From Lachnospiraceae bacterium UBA1748 (lineage in GTDB: Bacteria; Bacillota; Clostridia; Lachnospirales; Lachnospiraceae): a DNA stretch of 33,293 bases. The stretch lies in contig DCHQ01000033.1 of NCBI GenBank assembly GCA_002314855.1, forward strand, positions 9,583-42,875, read 5' to 3'. The position numbers were made by a program, and so were the translations under genes. Under the pieces are notes generated by a model, which made no database searches, was not told the origin of the DNA, and worked only from the letters and a program-made list of their open reading frames with translations. Below, piece by piece: positions 1 through 9,300 of the stretch (within the stretch, counting starts at the first letter, position 1; every line of letters begins with the position of its first letter).

Positions 1-24
1 GTTCGAGCCCCTGGCGGTGCACTA
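1..24 (+). tRNA. 3' end of a tRNA gene (partial, cut by window start)
   Basis: The first bases read as the T-loop GTTCGAG, then CCCTG for the 3' side of a T-stem, then GCGGTGC for the 3' side of an acceptor stem and A as discriminator base at position 21. This matches the fixed geometry of a tRNA 3' half. The next three bases are CTA, not CCA, so the CCA end would be added after transcription. The anticodon lies outside the window, so the amino acid cannot be named. A small AGCA/TGCT hairpin (39-51) and a T-run at 62-75 follow and may end the transcript, but the hairpin is weak. Confidence 0.5.
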
Positions 25-159
25 AAGAGTCTGATTTTAGCACTTGATGCTGGGGTTGGGCTTTTTTTGTTTTTGTAAACATATATTTGCAAGTAGGTTT
101 CTATAGTATTCTATTGCTATTCATCGTAGAGTAGCGTATTGCTTTGAAAAGAGGTATAT

Positions 160-1023
160 ATGGCATCACTTGGTACTCCTTCCCAAACAGCTGCTATTAT
201 AAGTAAATACAATTTTGATTTCAGAAAGAAGTTTGGTCAGAACTTCTTAGTTGATAAAAGTATGCTTGAAAAGATTATTTCTGCAGCTGAAATCGAAGAG
301 GATGACTGTGTACTTGAGATAGGCCCTGGTATTGGTACTATGACTCAGTATCTTTGTGAACAGGCTAGGCAGGTAATAGCGGTTGAGATAGATGATAACC
401 TTATTCCTATTCTTAAGGAGACTTTGTCTGAGTATGACAACGTAACAGTTATCAATGAGGATATTCTTAAGGTAGATGTTGCTGCTCTTGCTGATAAGTA
501 TAATAATGGCAAGCCAATCAAGGTTGTAGCAAATCTTCCATATTACATCACTACACCTATAGTAATGGGACTTCTAGAGAACAAGGTTCCTCTTAAGAGT
601 ATTACCATTATGGTTCAGAAGGAAGTTGCTGATAGAATGCAGGAAGGACCAGGCAGCAAGGATTACGGAGCACTTAGCCTCGCAGTTCAGTATTATACTG
701 ATCCACACATTGTGGCAGTTGTTCCACCAGAGTGCTTTATGCCTCGTCCTAAGGTTTCAAGCAGTGTTATAAGACTTGATATATATGAAGAAACTCCAGT
801 TAAGGTTAATAGTCCTGAGTATATGTTCCGATTAATTAGAGCATCATTTAATCAGAGACGTAAGACACTTTCCAACGGACTTAGTAATGAAAAGAGTCTT
901 GGCCTTACAAGAGAGCAGGTAGTAGAAGCATTAGTTAAGATGGGTAAGTCAGAAACTGTTCGTGGTGAGACATTCTCGCTTCAGGATTTCGCAACACTTT
1001 CGGATTTATTAGAAGGGAAATAA
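160..1023 (+). CDS. rsmA: 16S rRNA dimethyladenosine transferase KsgA/RsmA
   Basis: This enzyme dimethylates two adjacent adenines in the 3'-terminal hairpin of 16S rRNA with S-adenosylmethionine, a late step of small-subunit maturation. The 287-residue protein has the family's usual length. It shows GQNFL (26-30), the SAM-binding glycine loop EIGPGIG (53-59), an acidic residue after strand 2 (VEIDDN, 75-80) and the catalytic NLPYY motif (125-129). The C-terminal part has the RASFNQRRK segment typical of the helical domain. The ATG follows AGAGG at a good distance. The gene follows the tRNA end and lies 4 bp before a Nudix gene, so the two are probably co-transcribed. Nothing in it looks altered, and the identification is secure. 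Confidence 0.97.
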   Translation: MASLGTPSQTAAIISKYNFDFRKKFGQNFLVDKSMLEKIISAAEIEEDDCVLEIGPGIGTMTQYLCEQARQVIAVEIDDNLIPILKETLSEYDNVTVINEDILKVDVAALADKYNNGKPIKVVANLPYYITTPIVMGLLENKVPLKSITIMVQKEVADRMQEGPGSKDYGALSLAVQYYTDPHIVAVVPPECFMPRPKVSSSVIRLDIYEETPVKVNSPEYMFRLIRASFNQRRKTLSNGLSNEKSLGLTREQVVEALVKMGKSETVRGETFSLQDFATLSDLLEGK

Positions 1024-1027
1024 AGTT

Positions 1028-1528
1028 ATGGAAATGTGGGATATATATGATGCTAACAAGCAGTTAACTGGTCGTACCATGAAGAAGAACGACTGGATTC
1101 TTAAGGATGGTGAATATCACCTTACAGTGCTTGGCGTAATTAAACATATAGATGGGCGTTTTCTTATTACTAAGAGAGTTATGACTAAGTCATGGGCTCC
1201 AGGCTGGTGGGAAGTATCAGGCGGTGGCGTTCAGGCTGGTGAGACATCTCACGAGGCAGTATGCCGTGAAGTTTTTGAGGAAACTGGCATAGATGTATCT
1301 GGTTGCAAGGATGCATATCAGTTCTCTTATAAGAGAGAGAATCCTGGCGAGGGTGATAATTACTTTGTAGATATCTATAGATTTGAAATGGATTTTGATG
1401 AAAGTGATGTTAAGCCACAGGAATCAGAGACAGATGGATTTATGCTTGCTACTGTTGATGAAATCAAAGCTTTTGCAGAGCAGGGAATATTCCTTCATTA
1501 CGATAGTATTAAGAAGGTATTTGAATAA
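1028..1528 (+). CDS. Nudix hydrolase (IPP-isomerase/YfcD-like subgroup)
   Basis: The 166-residue protein has a complete Nudix box at residues 66-88 (G-x5-E-x7-REVFEE-x-GI), which binds Mg2+ and hydrolyses nucleoside diphosphates linked to another group. The N-terminus (MWDIYDANKQLTGRTMKK) and the WWEVSGGGV strand resemble the subgroup often annotated as YfcD or isopentenyl-diphosphate isomerase-like. The substrate cannot be told from sequence. AGAAGGG at 1011-1017 lies inside the end of ksgA, 10 bases before the chosen ATG; a second ATG two codons later is possible. It sits between ksgA and a terminator, as the last gene of that short transcript. A house-cleaning role is possible but unproven. 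Confidence 0.9.
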   Translation: MEMWDIYDANKQLTGRTMKKNDWILKDGEYHLTVLGVIKHIDGRFLITKRVMTKSWAPGWWEVSGGGVQAGETSHEAVCREVFEETGIDVSGCKDAYQFSYKRENPGEGDNYFVDIYRFEMDFDESDVKPQESETDGFMLATVDEIKAFAEQGIFLHYDSIKKVFE

Positions 1529-1542
1529 ATAGATTACTTAAG

Positions 1543-1575
1543 AGAACAATGAGGTTAGCTCGTTGTTCTTTTTTT
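1543..1575 (+). terminator. Rho-independent terminator after the Nudix gene
   Basis: AGAACAATGAG pairs with CTCGTTGTTCT (one T-G pair) across a short loop and is followed at once by a run of eight T. It ends the ksgA-Nudix transcript before the chaperone genes. Confidence 0.9.
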
Positions 1576-1654
1576 ATATTTGTAACTAAATAAATGATTT
1601 GATAGTATTATATAAATATTTATTAGCACATTAAGATAAAGGATAACTTAGTAA

Positions 1655-3454
1655 ATGAAAAAAATAATTGGTATAGATTTAGGAACAACTAACAGTTTGG
1701 TATGTGTGTGGAAAGATGATAAGTCCACATTAATACCTAATGCTTTTGGTGAGTTTTTAACACCAAGTATTGTTAGCTTTGATAAAGATGGAACAGTGTA
1801 TGTTGGTAAAACAGCCAAAGAAAGATTAATTACTCATCCTGATTCAACTTACGAATGTTTCAAGAGAGGCATGGGTAAGAAGACAATGTATGGTGATTAT
1901 TCGCCTGTAGAATTATCTTCATTTGTGCTTCGTAGTTTAAAAGAGGATGCAGAGAATTTTCTTGGAGAGCCCATAGATGAGGCTGTTATTAGTGTGCCTG
2001 CTTATTTTGATGATAAGGCAAGAAAAGCAACTAAGATGGCAGGTCAGTTAGCAGGACTTACTGTTAATAGAATACTTAATGAGCCTTCTGCAGCAGCTTT
2101 AGGCTATCTACGTGGCGTAAAAGAATGTTCAGAAGATGAATTTGAAGAAAAGGTAATTCTTGTTTTTGACTTTGGAGGTGGAACACTTGATATATCACTT
2201 CTAGAGACTTTTTCCAATGTAATAGAGATTATTTCAGTAAGTGGTAACAATATGCTTGGTGGTCTTGATTTTGACAAGGCCATAGCCAGTTACTTTATGT
2301 TGAAACATGATATTAGGCAAGAAAAAATATCACAGTCAGAGTACAATTCTATTCTTAAGGCCGCTGAAAATGTGAAAAAAGAATTAACTTTAAACAGTAA
2401 AGCCAAGATGATGGTAAGAACACCTAATATCAATAAGGATTTGGAGATAACTAGTTCAGAATTAATTAAGATTTCAGCTAATGTTCTTAAGAAAATAAGT
2501 GCGCCTATTCAAGAGGTACTTCGTCAGTCAGAAATGAGTATGGATGATATAACAGATGTTGTATTAGTTGGTGGAACAAGTAGAATGCCAATTGTTCAAC
2601 ATGGTATAAGTAGAATTCTTGAAAGAGATGATATAGAAGTGGTATCCCCTGATTTACTTGTGGGTATAGGTATGGGTGTATACGCAGGCATTAAAGAGAG
2701 AAATGAGAAAATAAAGGATTTAATACTTACTGATGTATGTCCTTACTCTTTAGGAACTAGCGTTTATAATCATTATGGAAAAAGAGCATTATCATCGTTT
2801 ATAATTCCAAGAAATACAGCATTACCAGTAAGTTCAACTCATATATATACAACAGTAAACGATGATCAAAAGGCTGTTGTGGTAGATGTTTTCCAGGGCG
2901 AAGAGATGTATGCAGATCAAAACATTAAGATGGGTGAAATACAGGTTGATTTCCCTTCACCTGCACCAAAAGGTACTCCGGTATTTGTTTCATTTACGTA
3001 TGATCTAAATGGTATCCTGGTTGTAGATATAGAAGTACCATATTTCGGAATAGAAAAAAATGAAGTCTTAATCGACAATGAACTTAATCAGACGGAAGAA
3101 GAAATCAAAGCGCGTATTGAAATATTAAATTCATTTAGGTTATCGTCAAGATCTAATGCGGAAGATATTCAGATAATGGAATGGGCAGAGAGACTCTTTC
3201 CTCTATGTAGTAATAGGGATAGAGCAGAGCTTAGTAGACGTCTGGATTTTTATCAGAATGATTTACAGCAAGAAGGCGACCCTATTAAAAGAAAGAAAAT
3301 ACGTGAATATATAAGAAATTATCTTTTAGCTTTGGAATTAATGATTAATCATAATAATCAGGAAGTATCTCCATTTGATAGTAGTTGGATGGAAGGCGAG
3401 GACAAAGAAATAGAAAAATTATTCAGTGACTGGGATGAGGATAATAACAAATAG
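1655..3454 (+). CDS. hscC: Hsp70-family chaperone, HscC-like
   Basis: This 599-residue Hsp70 homologue has the nucleotide-binding signatures IGIDLGTTNS (5-14), FDFGGGTLDIS (about 170-180) and GGTSRMP (about 305-311), then a substrate-binding beta domain and a short helical lid. It lacks the EEVD-like end and is shorter than DnaK, which fits the HscC class of specialised Hsp70s that work with a dedicated J protein. A J-like gene follows 78 bp later, as hscC pairs with J-domain genes in E. coli. AAAGGA lies 11 bases before the ATG, a rather long spacing. A general DnaK is less likely because no grpE or dnaJ is adjacent. The client protein is unknown. Lysine codons are more often AAA here than in the flanking housekeeping genes. 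Confidence 0.88.
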   Translation: MKKIIGIDLGTTNSLVCVWKDDKSTLIPNAFGEFLTPSIVSFDKDGTVYVGKTAKERLITHPDSTYECFKRGMGKKTMYGDYSPVELSSFVLRSLKEDAENFLGEPIDEAVISVPAYFDDKARKATKMAGQLAGLTVNRILNEPSAAALGYLRGVKECSEDEFEEKVILVFDFGGGTLDISLLETFSNVIEIISVSGNNMLGGLDFDKAIASYFMLKHDIRQEKISQSEYNSILKAAENVKKELTLNSKAKMMVRTPNINKDLEITSSELIKISANVLKKISAPIQEVLRQSEMSMDDITDVVLVGGTSRMPIVQHGISRILERDDIEVVSPDLLVGIGMGVYAGIKERNEKIKDLILTDVCPYSLGTSVYNHYGKRALSSFIIPRNTALPVSSTHIYTTVNDDQKAVVVDVFQGEEMYADQNIKMGEIQVDFPSPAPKGTPVFVSFTYDLNGILVVDIEVPYFGIEKNEVLIDNELNQTEEEIKARIEILNSFRLSSRSNAEDIQIMEWAERLFPLCSNRDRAELSRRLDFYQNDLQQEGDPIKRKKIREYIRNYLLALELMINHNNQEVSPFDSSWMEGEDKEIEKLFSDWDEDNNK

Positions 3455-3532
3455 GTATCAAGAAGATTTAATCTTATTGCTAAGATTAGTAAGTTGTGCA
3501 ACATAAAAAGGTTCTATGCTGGAGGAAAATAA

Positions 3533-4369
3533 ATGAATAACTATATTATTGGAAAATTTGCCGTATTAGATATAGCACCTACTGATAATGTTCATGAAGT
3601 TAAGAAGGCATACGCTAGAAAGATAAAAGGGTATCATCCTGAGGAAAACCCAGAAGAGTGGGAGAGAATCCATAGTGCGTATACTATTATTGTTGATTAT
3701 TTAAAACATGAAAATCCTTCTCTTTCAAAAGAAAAAACAAAAGAAATTTTTATAGAGAAAATTTTAGAGAGTTCCGAGTCTGAATCGGAAGAGAAAACTC
3801 AGGATACTGTTAGTAGTGATGAAGAATTAATTGAATCTATATTTGTGGATAATAAATACGATGATGAAAAAGAGAAATATGCGAAATTTAGGTGCATTAT
3901 TTCTAAGATTAAAGACATTGTATTAACAGACATTCTTGTTAATAATAAGCATGTAATAACGCTCGAATCCTTTATGCAGCTTCGTGATGATCCACTGTAT
4001 AAAGATGCATTGTACTATGCTAATTTTCTTAGCAAATTAACTGCAGTATTTGAAAAAACAATAATAGATCCTAAAATTTATAAGATTGTAAAAAAGGATA
4101 TTCAAAATACAATTAGTACTTCATATAATGGTGGGCTTCAACCACAATATGACAGAATGCTTAAGATACTTGAGAAAAATTCTGGAGATGCTTCTTTTAA
4201 TGATGCAGTTAAGAATGCCAAATCATCAATAGAAAAAGCAGTACGTGAAGGTATCAATACAGAACCAAGTCGATTCGAAAAGGTTGTTTGGCTTATAGGT
4301 ATTATTACCAGTATTCTTATGATTTTTGTACACAGTAAGTCAAAAAATGGATCACGACATAGAAGATAA
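3533..4369 (+). CDS. Membrane-anchored J-like co-chaperone of the Hsp70 (DjlB/DjlC-type)
   Basis: The first 55 residues look like an atypical J domain: a helix with KKAYARKIKGY, then HPE (35-37) where classical J domains have HPD, then NPEEWERIHSAY. This HPE/NPE pattern is the one I associate with the DjlB/DjlC-type partners of HscC. The middle (60-245) is charged and helical with no domain I recognise. A hydrophobic stretch near 252-267 followed by a basic tail (SRHRR) suggests a C-terminal membrane anchor, with the J domain in the cytoplasm. The ATG is preceded by a strong GGAGG at good distance. Its place right after the Hsp70 gene implies that it delivers or localises that chaperone at the membrane. 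Confidence 0.75.
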   Translation: MNNYIIGKFAVLDIAPTDNVHEVKKAYARKIKGYHPEENPEEWERIHSAYTIIVDYLKHENPSLSKEKTKEIFIEKILESSESESEEKTQDTVSSDEELIESIFVDNKYDDEKEKYAKFRCIISKIKDIVLTDILVNNKHVITLESFMQLRDDPLYKDALYYANFLSKLTAVFEKTIIDPKIYKIVKKDIQNTISTSYNGGLQPQYDRMLKILEKNSGDASFNDAVKNAKSSIEKAVREGINTEPSRFEKVVWLIGIITSILMIFVHSKSKNGSRHRR

Positions 4370-4387
4370 TATAGAAGATATTATTTA

Positions 4388-6193
4388 ATGAACAAAAAAG
4401 ATTTTAATAAAAACAAGTTAATAGAAACCGCGTATAAAATACTGGACGGAAAAATCATTGGGAATATAGTATTGCCAGTTATTTTAGTAGTTTTTGGTTT
4501 TTGTAAGATAGGTCGAGGTATTGAGTTTGCTGATACAGGATATAACTATGGCAATTTTGTATACCTTTCCAGTCTTGATAATATGTGGTTTTGTTCCACG
4601 TTTCTATCATGTGTGGCAGGGCGTTTATTTACGTTCCTTCCTTTTGGCCATACCCTTATAGGACTTAATTTCTATACCTCTATTTTTAAAGTGGCTATAG
4701 CGCTCGCTGCTTACTTTTTTGCCAGAAAAACTCTTAAGATATCAAGCGGCATAACGTTTTTTGCTGAGCTTATTGCCCTTGGTTTATGCTGGTGCCCTAC
4801 TGCACTTGTGTATAACTATTTGTCTTACCTATTGTTTTTCCTTGGAACAATCTTTTTGTATAAGGCGCTTACAGAGGGAAGAGACAGGCTACTAGTCGTT
4901 GCAGGAATATGTCTTGGGACCAATGTTTTTGTTCGCTTTCCTAATTTATGCGAAATGGCATTAATAGTTGGCTTATTTTACTGGTGTATTATCAATAAAG
5001 TTAAGCTTATAGACTGTGCAAAAAAAACAGGTTTATGTATATTAGGATATTTTGGAAGCGTGGTATTTTGGGTGGCTATTATATCATTAATAAAGGGGCC
5101 ATCAAGTTATATAACTGCTATCACTGAATTATTCTCTATGACAGGTGAGGCTGCCGATTATTCTGGGCAGGGTATGCTTTATGGTATATACTGCGCATTT
5201 CGTAATTCCTTATATTATCAGAAGTTTTTGGTTATCTTATTTATACTGTCATTTATATTATGGTATGCAGTAAATTGGTTGATTGAAAAAAGAAATATGC
5301 CAAAAGAAACTGCCAAAACCTTACATAGCATATCAGCAGCCATCATAGTTCTTATGTCTGTGACTGTACTTGCCTATATGTACAGGGTTAATCATTTCAC
5401 TTTTGATTATCAGGAGACCTCTAGCTTTTACTGGCCAGGGGCCTGTGTTCTAGGTATTTCAATTGTGATGTTTATAGTTATTGCATTTATGAAAAATCAG
5501 CCAGCAAACCTAAGGCTGGCAGCAGTGTTATCCCTTATTGTTATAGCTATCACACCACTTGGTACCAACAATGAAATATATGCTAGCTGCAACAATCTGT
5601 TTTTCGTTTTGCCAGTATTATTTTATGTAATTAAAAATATTCCTGATTGGAAGGGAGCTCTTGGTTTCAAGCTGGCGTTTGTATTATATATATGCTTCTT
5701 TGCATATCAGTCCATTAATTTTGGATTTACCTATACATTTGGCGATGGTAAAGAGATGAGTCAGAGCCTGCAAAGTAGTGTACCTGCAGTTAAGTATGTA
5801 AAGACTCAGTCCAATAAAGCGATGGCGATGGATGAGGTGGCACAGATACTGGTGGATAAGGATAGAAAGGTATTAATATTCGGAGATGTCCCAGGAGTAG
5901 CCTTTTATTATGAGCTTGAGCCAGCCATTTCTTCTTCTTGGCCTAGTCTTCAGTCGTATAGCACTGGTAAATATGCAGGAGAAATGGAAGAATTACAGGC
6001 GTCCATTGATAATGGCTCGAAATTACCATATATCGCAATAGATCCTGCTGTGTACGAACAGCTATTACTTCATGAGAGCGATGATGCACCGCTTGGTAAT
6101 AAAGAAAAACGTCTTTATGAGTTTATCAAGGACAATAATTATGAGGTAGCTAGTATATCTCCTGGGCTTATGGTGGTATATGATGCTCAGTAA
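4388..6193 (+). CDS. Multi-pass membrane protein, GT-C glycosyltransferase-like
   Basis: This 601-residue protein has about ten or more hydrophobic segments, starting with one near residues 25-40, and a soluble C-terminal part of about 130 residues. After the first membrane segment comes EFADTGYNYGNF with Asp49, where GT-C glycosyltransferases usually carry their catalytic acidic residue in the first outer loop. A role in transferring sugar from a lipid-linked donor outside the membrane is therefore plausible, but the family assignment rests on architecture and this motif only. It starts 18 bp after the J-protein gene with a weak ribosome site, so translation may be partly coupled. A terminator follows at 6260-6290. 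No link with the Hsp70 pair is evident beyond adjacency. Confidence 0.55.
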   Translation: MNKKDFNKNKLIETAYKILDGKIIGNIVLPVILVVFGFCKIGRGIEFADTGYNYGNFVYLSSLDNMWFCSTFLSCVAGRLFTFLPFGHTLIGLNFYTSIFKVAIALAAYFFARKTLKISSGITFFAELIALGLCWCPTALVYNYLSYLLFFLGTIFLYKALTEGRDRLLVVAGICLGTNVFVRFPNLCEMALIVGLFYWCIINKVKLIDCAKKTGLCILGYFGSVVFWVAIISLIKGPSSYITAITELFSMTGEAADYSGQGMLYGIYCAFRNSLYYQKFLVILFILSFILWYAVNWLIEKRNMPKETAKTLHSISAAIIVLMSVTVLAYMYRVNHFTFDYQETSSFYWPGACVLGISIVMFIVIAFMKNQPANLRLAAVLSLIVIAITPLGTNNEIYASCNNLFFVLPVLFYVIKNIPDWKGALGFKLAFVLYICFFAYQSINFGFTYTFGDGKEMSQSLQSSVPAVKYVKTQSNKAMAMDEVAQILVDKDRKVLIFGDVPGVAFYYELEPAISSSWPSLQSYSTGKYAGEMEELQASIDNGSKLPYIAIDPAVYEQLLLHESDDAPLGNKEKRLYEFIKDNNYEVASISPGLMVVYDAQ

Positions 6194-6259
6194 TTATTGA
6201 AATAATATGGAAATCGACAGAGTAATATATGATTTCCACAAGATATAGTTGTTAACATA

Positions 6260-6290
6260 AAAGCTTCTATTAAATATAGGGGCTTTTTTT
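6260..6290 (+). terminator. Rho-independent terminator after the GT-C-like gene
   Basis: AAAGCTTCTAT pairs with ATAGGGGCTTT (two G-T pairs) around the loop TAAAT, followed by T7. The last T of the tract is also the start of the -35 box of the next promoter, so the two transcription units are packed end to end. Confidence 0.85.
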
Positions 6291-6317
6291 GACATTAAGT
6301 ACAGTGTATGGTACACT
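6289..6317 (+). promoter_or_regulatory. Strong sigma-A promoter with a palindrome over the -10 box
   Basis: TTGACA (6289-6294), a 17-bp spacer and TACACT (6312-6317) preceded by TGG, an extended -10 element, form a near-consensus housekeeping promoter. AGTGTA-TGG-TACACT (6303-6317) is a perfect 6-bp inverted repeat covering the end of the spacer and the -10 box. This placement fits a repressor operator, but no regulator is identified. The start codon of the large TPR/AAA-like gene is 59 bp downstream, with GAGGT at 6363-6367. Confidence 0.8.
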
Positions 6318-6376
6318 TTAGTGCGTGGGATTATGTTTATTTGGGGGATTTTTGTTTATTTTGAGGTATACATAAT

Positions 6377-9300
6377 ATGGATAAACAGGAATATAAGATT
6401 CTATCAGAAGAAATAATGACTCTCGTTGCTAACGAGCAGTTTTTAGATGCAGTAGAGATAGCGGACCGTATCGATTGGCGTAAGGTTCGTAGTTTTACTA
6501 TGCTTCAGAGAATCAGTGATCTTTACAAGATTAATAGAAGATTTGAAGAGGCTCTCGACATCTTATTTCTTGCATATGACAAGAATCCTAATAGTAAAAC
6601 AATAGTGTATGGAATATGCGAGCTGTATCTCGATATGGGTGATTTGATATCAGCTCTTCAATATATGAGTGTATATAACAAAATGGCACCTAAGGATGTT
6701 GGTGGAGCTATTTTGAAATATAAGGTTCTTGAGCTTGAGGAAGCTTCCTACGAAGACAGAGTAGAGCAGCTCGAGAAGATTTGTGATATGTCATATCATG
6801 CAGAATGGGCTTATCAGCTTGCTTATATGTATCATCGTATGGGTCTTGCAACCAGATGCGTGGAGACATGTGACCAGCTTATTTCATGGTTTGGTAATGG
6901 ACCATTTGTTATAAAGGCTATGGAGCTTAAAATGCTTCATGAGAAGCTCACCTCTTATCAGCAGGAGATATATAACGGTCGATATGCTGTAGAAGATGAT
7001 TTACGTGCTTATGAAGGTGATGAAGAGGTTCCAGGAATCGATGGCGAAGATGATTTTCATGTTAAGACCATTGATATGAGTAAGTTCAATACTATCAACC
7101 TTCAGAAGGTTCTTGCAGAAAGCATGAGAGACCTTATGGGTGAGGAGTATGACACACAGAGCCTTTCTTCAACAGGTTCTATTACTCAGGATATTGCTAA
7201 GCCTATGGAGCAGGAAACATCAGGACAGTATTATGCTGATGAACAGTACTATGGTAATAATCCGGTCGTAGCTGCTGATGAACAGTACTATGGTAACGAT
7301 CAGGCCGTAGCTGTTGATGAACCTGTTTATCAGGAAGAGCAGTATTATGAGAAGTCATATGCTGAGCAGCCAACTATGGAGAGTAATTACGCTCGAAATG
7401 AAAACCAGAGCTATGTGGCTCCTGATGAAACAGCGTATATACCAGCTGAACAGTCATTATATGGAAGTGGAGAAACATTCTTTGATGATAAGACTGGTGA
7501 TATAGTAATTGATCAGGTTCCGCTTAATATGCTCAATAACCTGATTCCAGGAGTAGAGTTTGTAGCAACAGAAAGGACTACAGCTCCTATTAACTCAGCT
7601 AGTGTTAATAGTGCCGTAGATAATAAGCCTGTTAGTAAGCCAGATTCATTTGTAGGTAAATATGGTTCTACTGATAACAGAGCTCCTCAGAATGTTGCAC
7701 CTACTAAGCTTAATAGAATAGAAAATAATAATAAGATAAAAGCCTTTGATAATCAGCTTTCATATGAAAGTGATGGTCAGATATCACTTGTAGTACCTGA
7801 CAGACTTCCAATTGAGAAGCAGATTACTGGTCAGATGAATATCGTAGATGTTCTTTCTGAGTGGGAGAATCTCAAGAGAAGAAAGGAACTTCGTCAGAAC
7901 GAAGAGACCAAGCAAAGCTTCATGGAGAAGACAGGTCGTATATTCGCTGATTATGAGGACAGCAAGAGTGATACTATAATTGCGCAAATAGAGCAGAACA
8001 AGAGAAGACTAGACAGAGTTCTTCCAGATAAAAATGATAAGCCATTTGATGCAACAGCAGCTCTTAATAAGACTTATAGCGGAAGCATATGGGATGAAGT
8101 TAATAAGGCAATTGAAGAAGATAACAGACAGGCAGCAAGAACTCTTGGAGCTGGTACAGCTGCGGCAGGTGCAGCAGCCGGAGTAGCAGCCGGAGTAGTG
8201 GCTGGCGCGGCAGTAGCTGGCGTGGCAGCAAAAGGAGCTGAGGCTGGAGCAGTAGCTAGTTCAGCTATAGGTGCCGCAGGTGATGTGGCAGGTGCAGCCA
8301 TTGATGTTGCGGGTGAAGGAGCAGCGCTTGTTGTCAATGCTGTTAATGATACTGTCAAAGCTGGTGTTGAGCCTAAGAAGATTATCACCAAGGAAATGCA
8401 GCCAGAAGGATTAAAACTTGTGGATGAAGGCGCGGCTACTGAAGAAACTGCTAGTGCCGCTTCAAATGTTAATGAAGAGTACGCTTCTGAGGATTATGAA
8501 GGCGAGTACTACGAAGGTGATGAATATGGTTACTATGATGAGGATGGTAACTGGGTTGAATACACCGGATATTACGACGAGGACGGTAACTGGGTTGATT
8601 ACGAAGGTTACTATGATGAAGATGGTAACTGGGTTGAGTATGTATACGAAGATGATTATCCAGAGGATGTTGATACAGAATTAGCTGATGCTAACAACGA
8701 AGCTGCAGATGTAGCAGAGGTAGCAGAGGAAAAGCCTGCAGTTTCGGAGGCTTCTAATACAGATGAAGCTGATTCGGAAACAGCTTCTGAATCTGAATCA
8801 GAAACAGAAGAATTAGAGAACGAATCAGAATCCGAGACAGATTCCGAAGTTTCTGAAGAGAACAGTGACAAAAAAACATCCGAAGAAGTTGCTGATGAGA
8901 ATTTAGAAGAGAATTCAGAAGAAACTTTAGAGGAAGCATCTGAGGAAGCTTTGGCAGAGGCAGAAGATGCTATAGAGTCTACAGAAGAAGCTGTAGAAGC
9001 TATATCAGAAGAGATTTCCGATGAAAATACAGAGGAAGCATCAGCTGACGAGGATACTTTAGAGGAGACATCTGAAGAGGAAGTAACATCCGAAGAAGCC
9101 CTTGAAGATGATTCTGAAGAAACTTATAGCGACGAAGAATATGAAGATGCTCTTTATGAGGGAGAATATTCAGAGAATATGAATACAGCCGAGATCAATG
9201 ATCTTGGTGATGCACTCGAGCAGGCTGCTGATCAGGCCTTCGAGGAAACAATGGATGATATCAACGATGAGTATGCTGTAAGCGATGAAGAGAGAGATTT

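Noticed and set aside
8656..8939. Ser-rich open frames on the - strand
   Set aside because: They are antisense readings of the Glu/Ser-rich repeats of the large protein, without ribosome sites or family resemblance.
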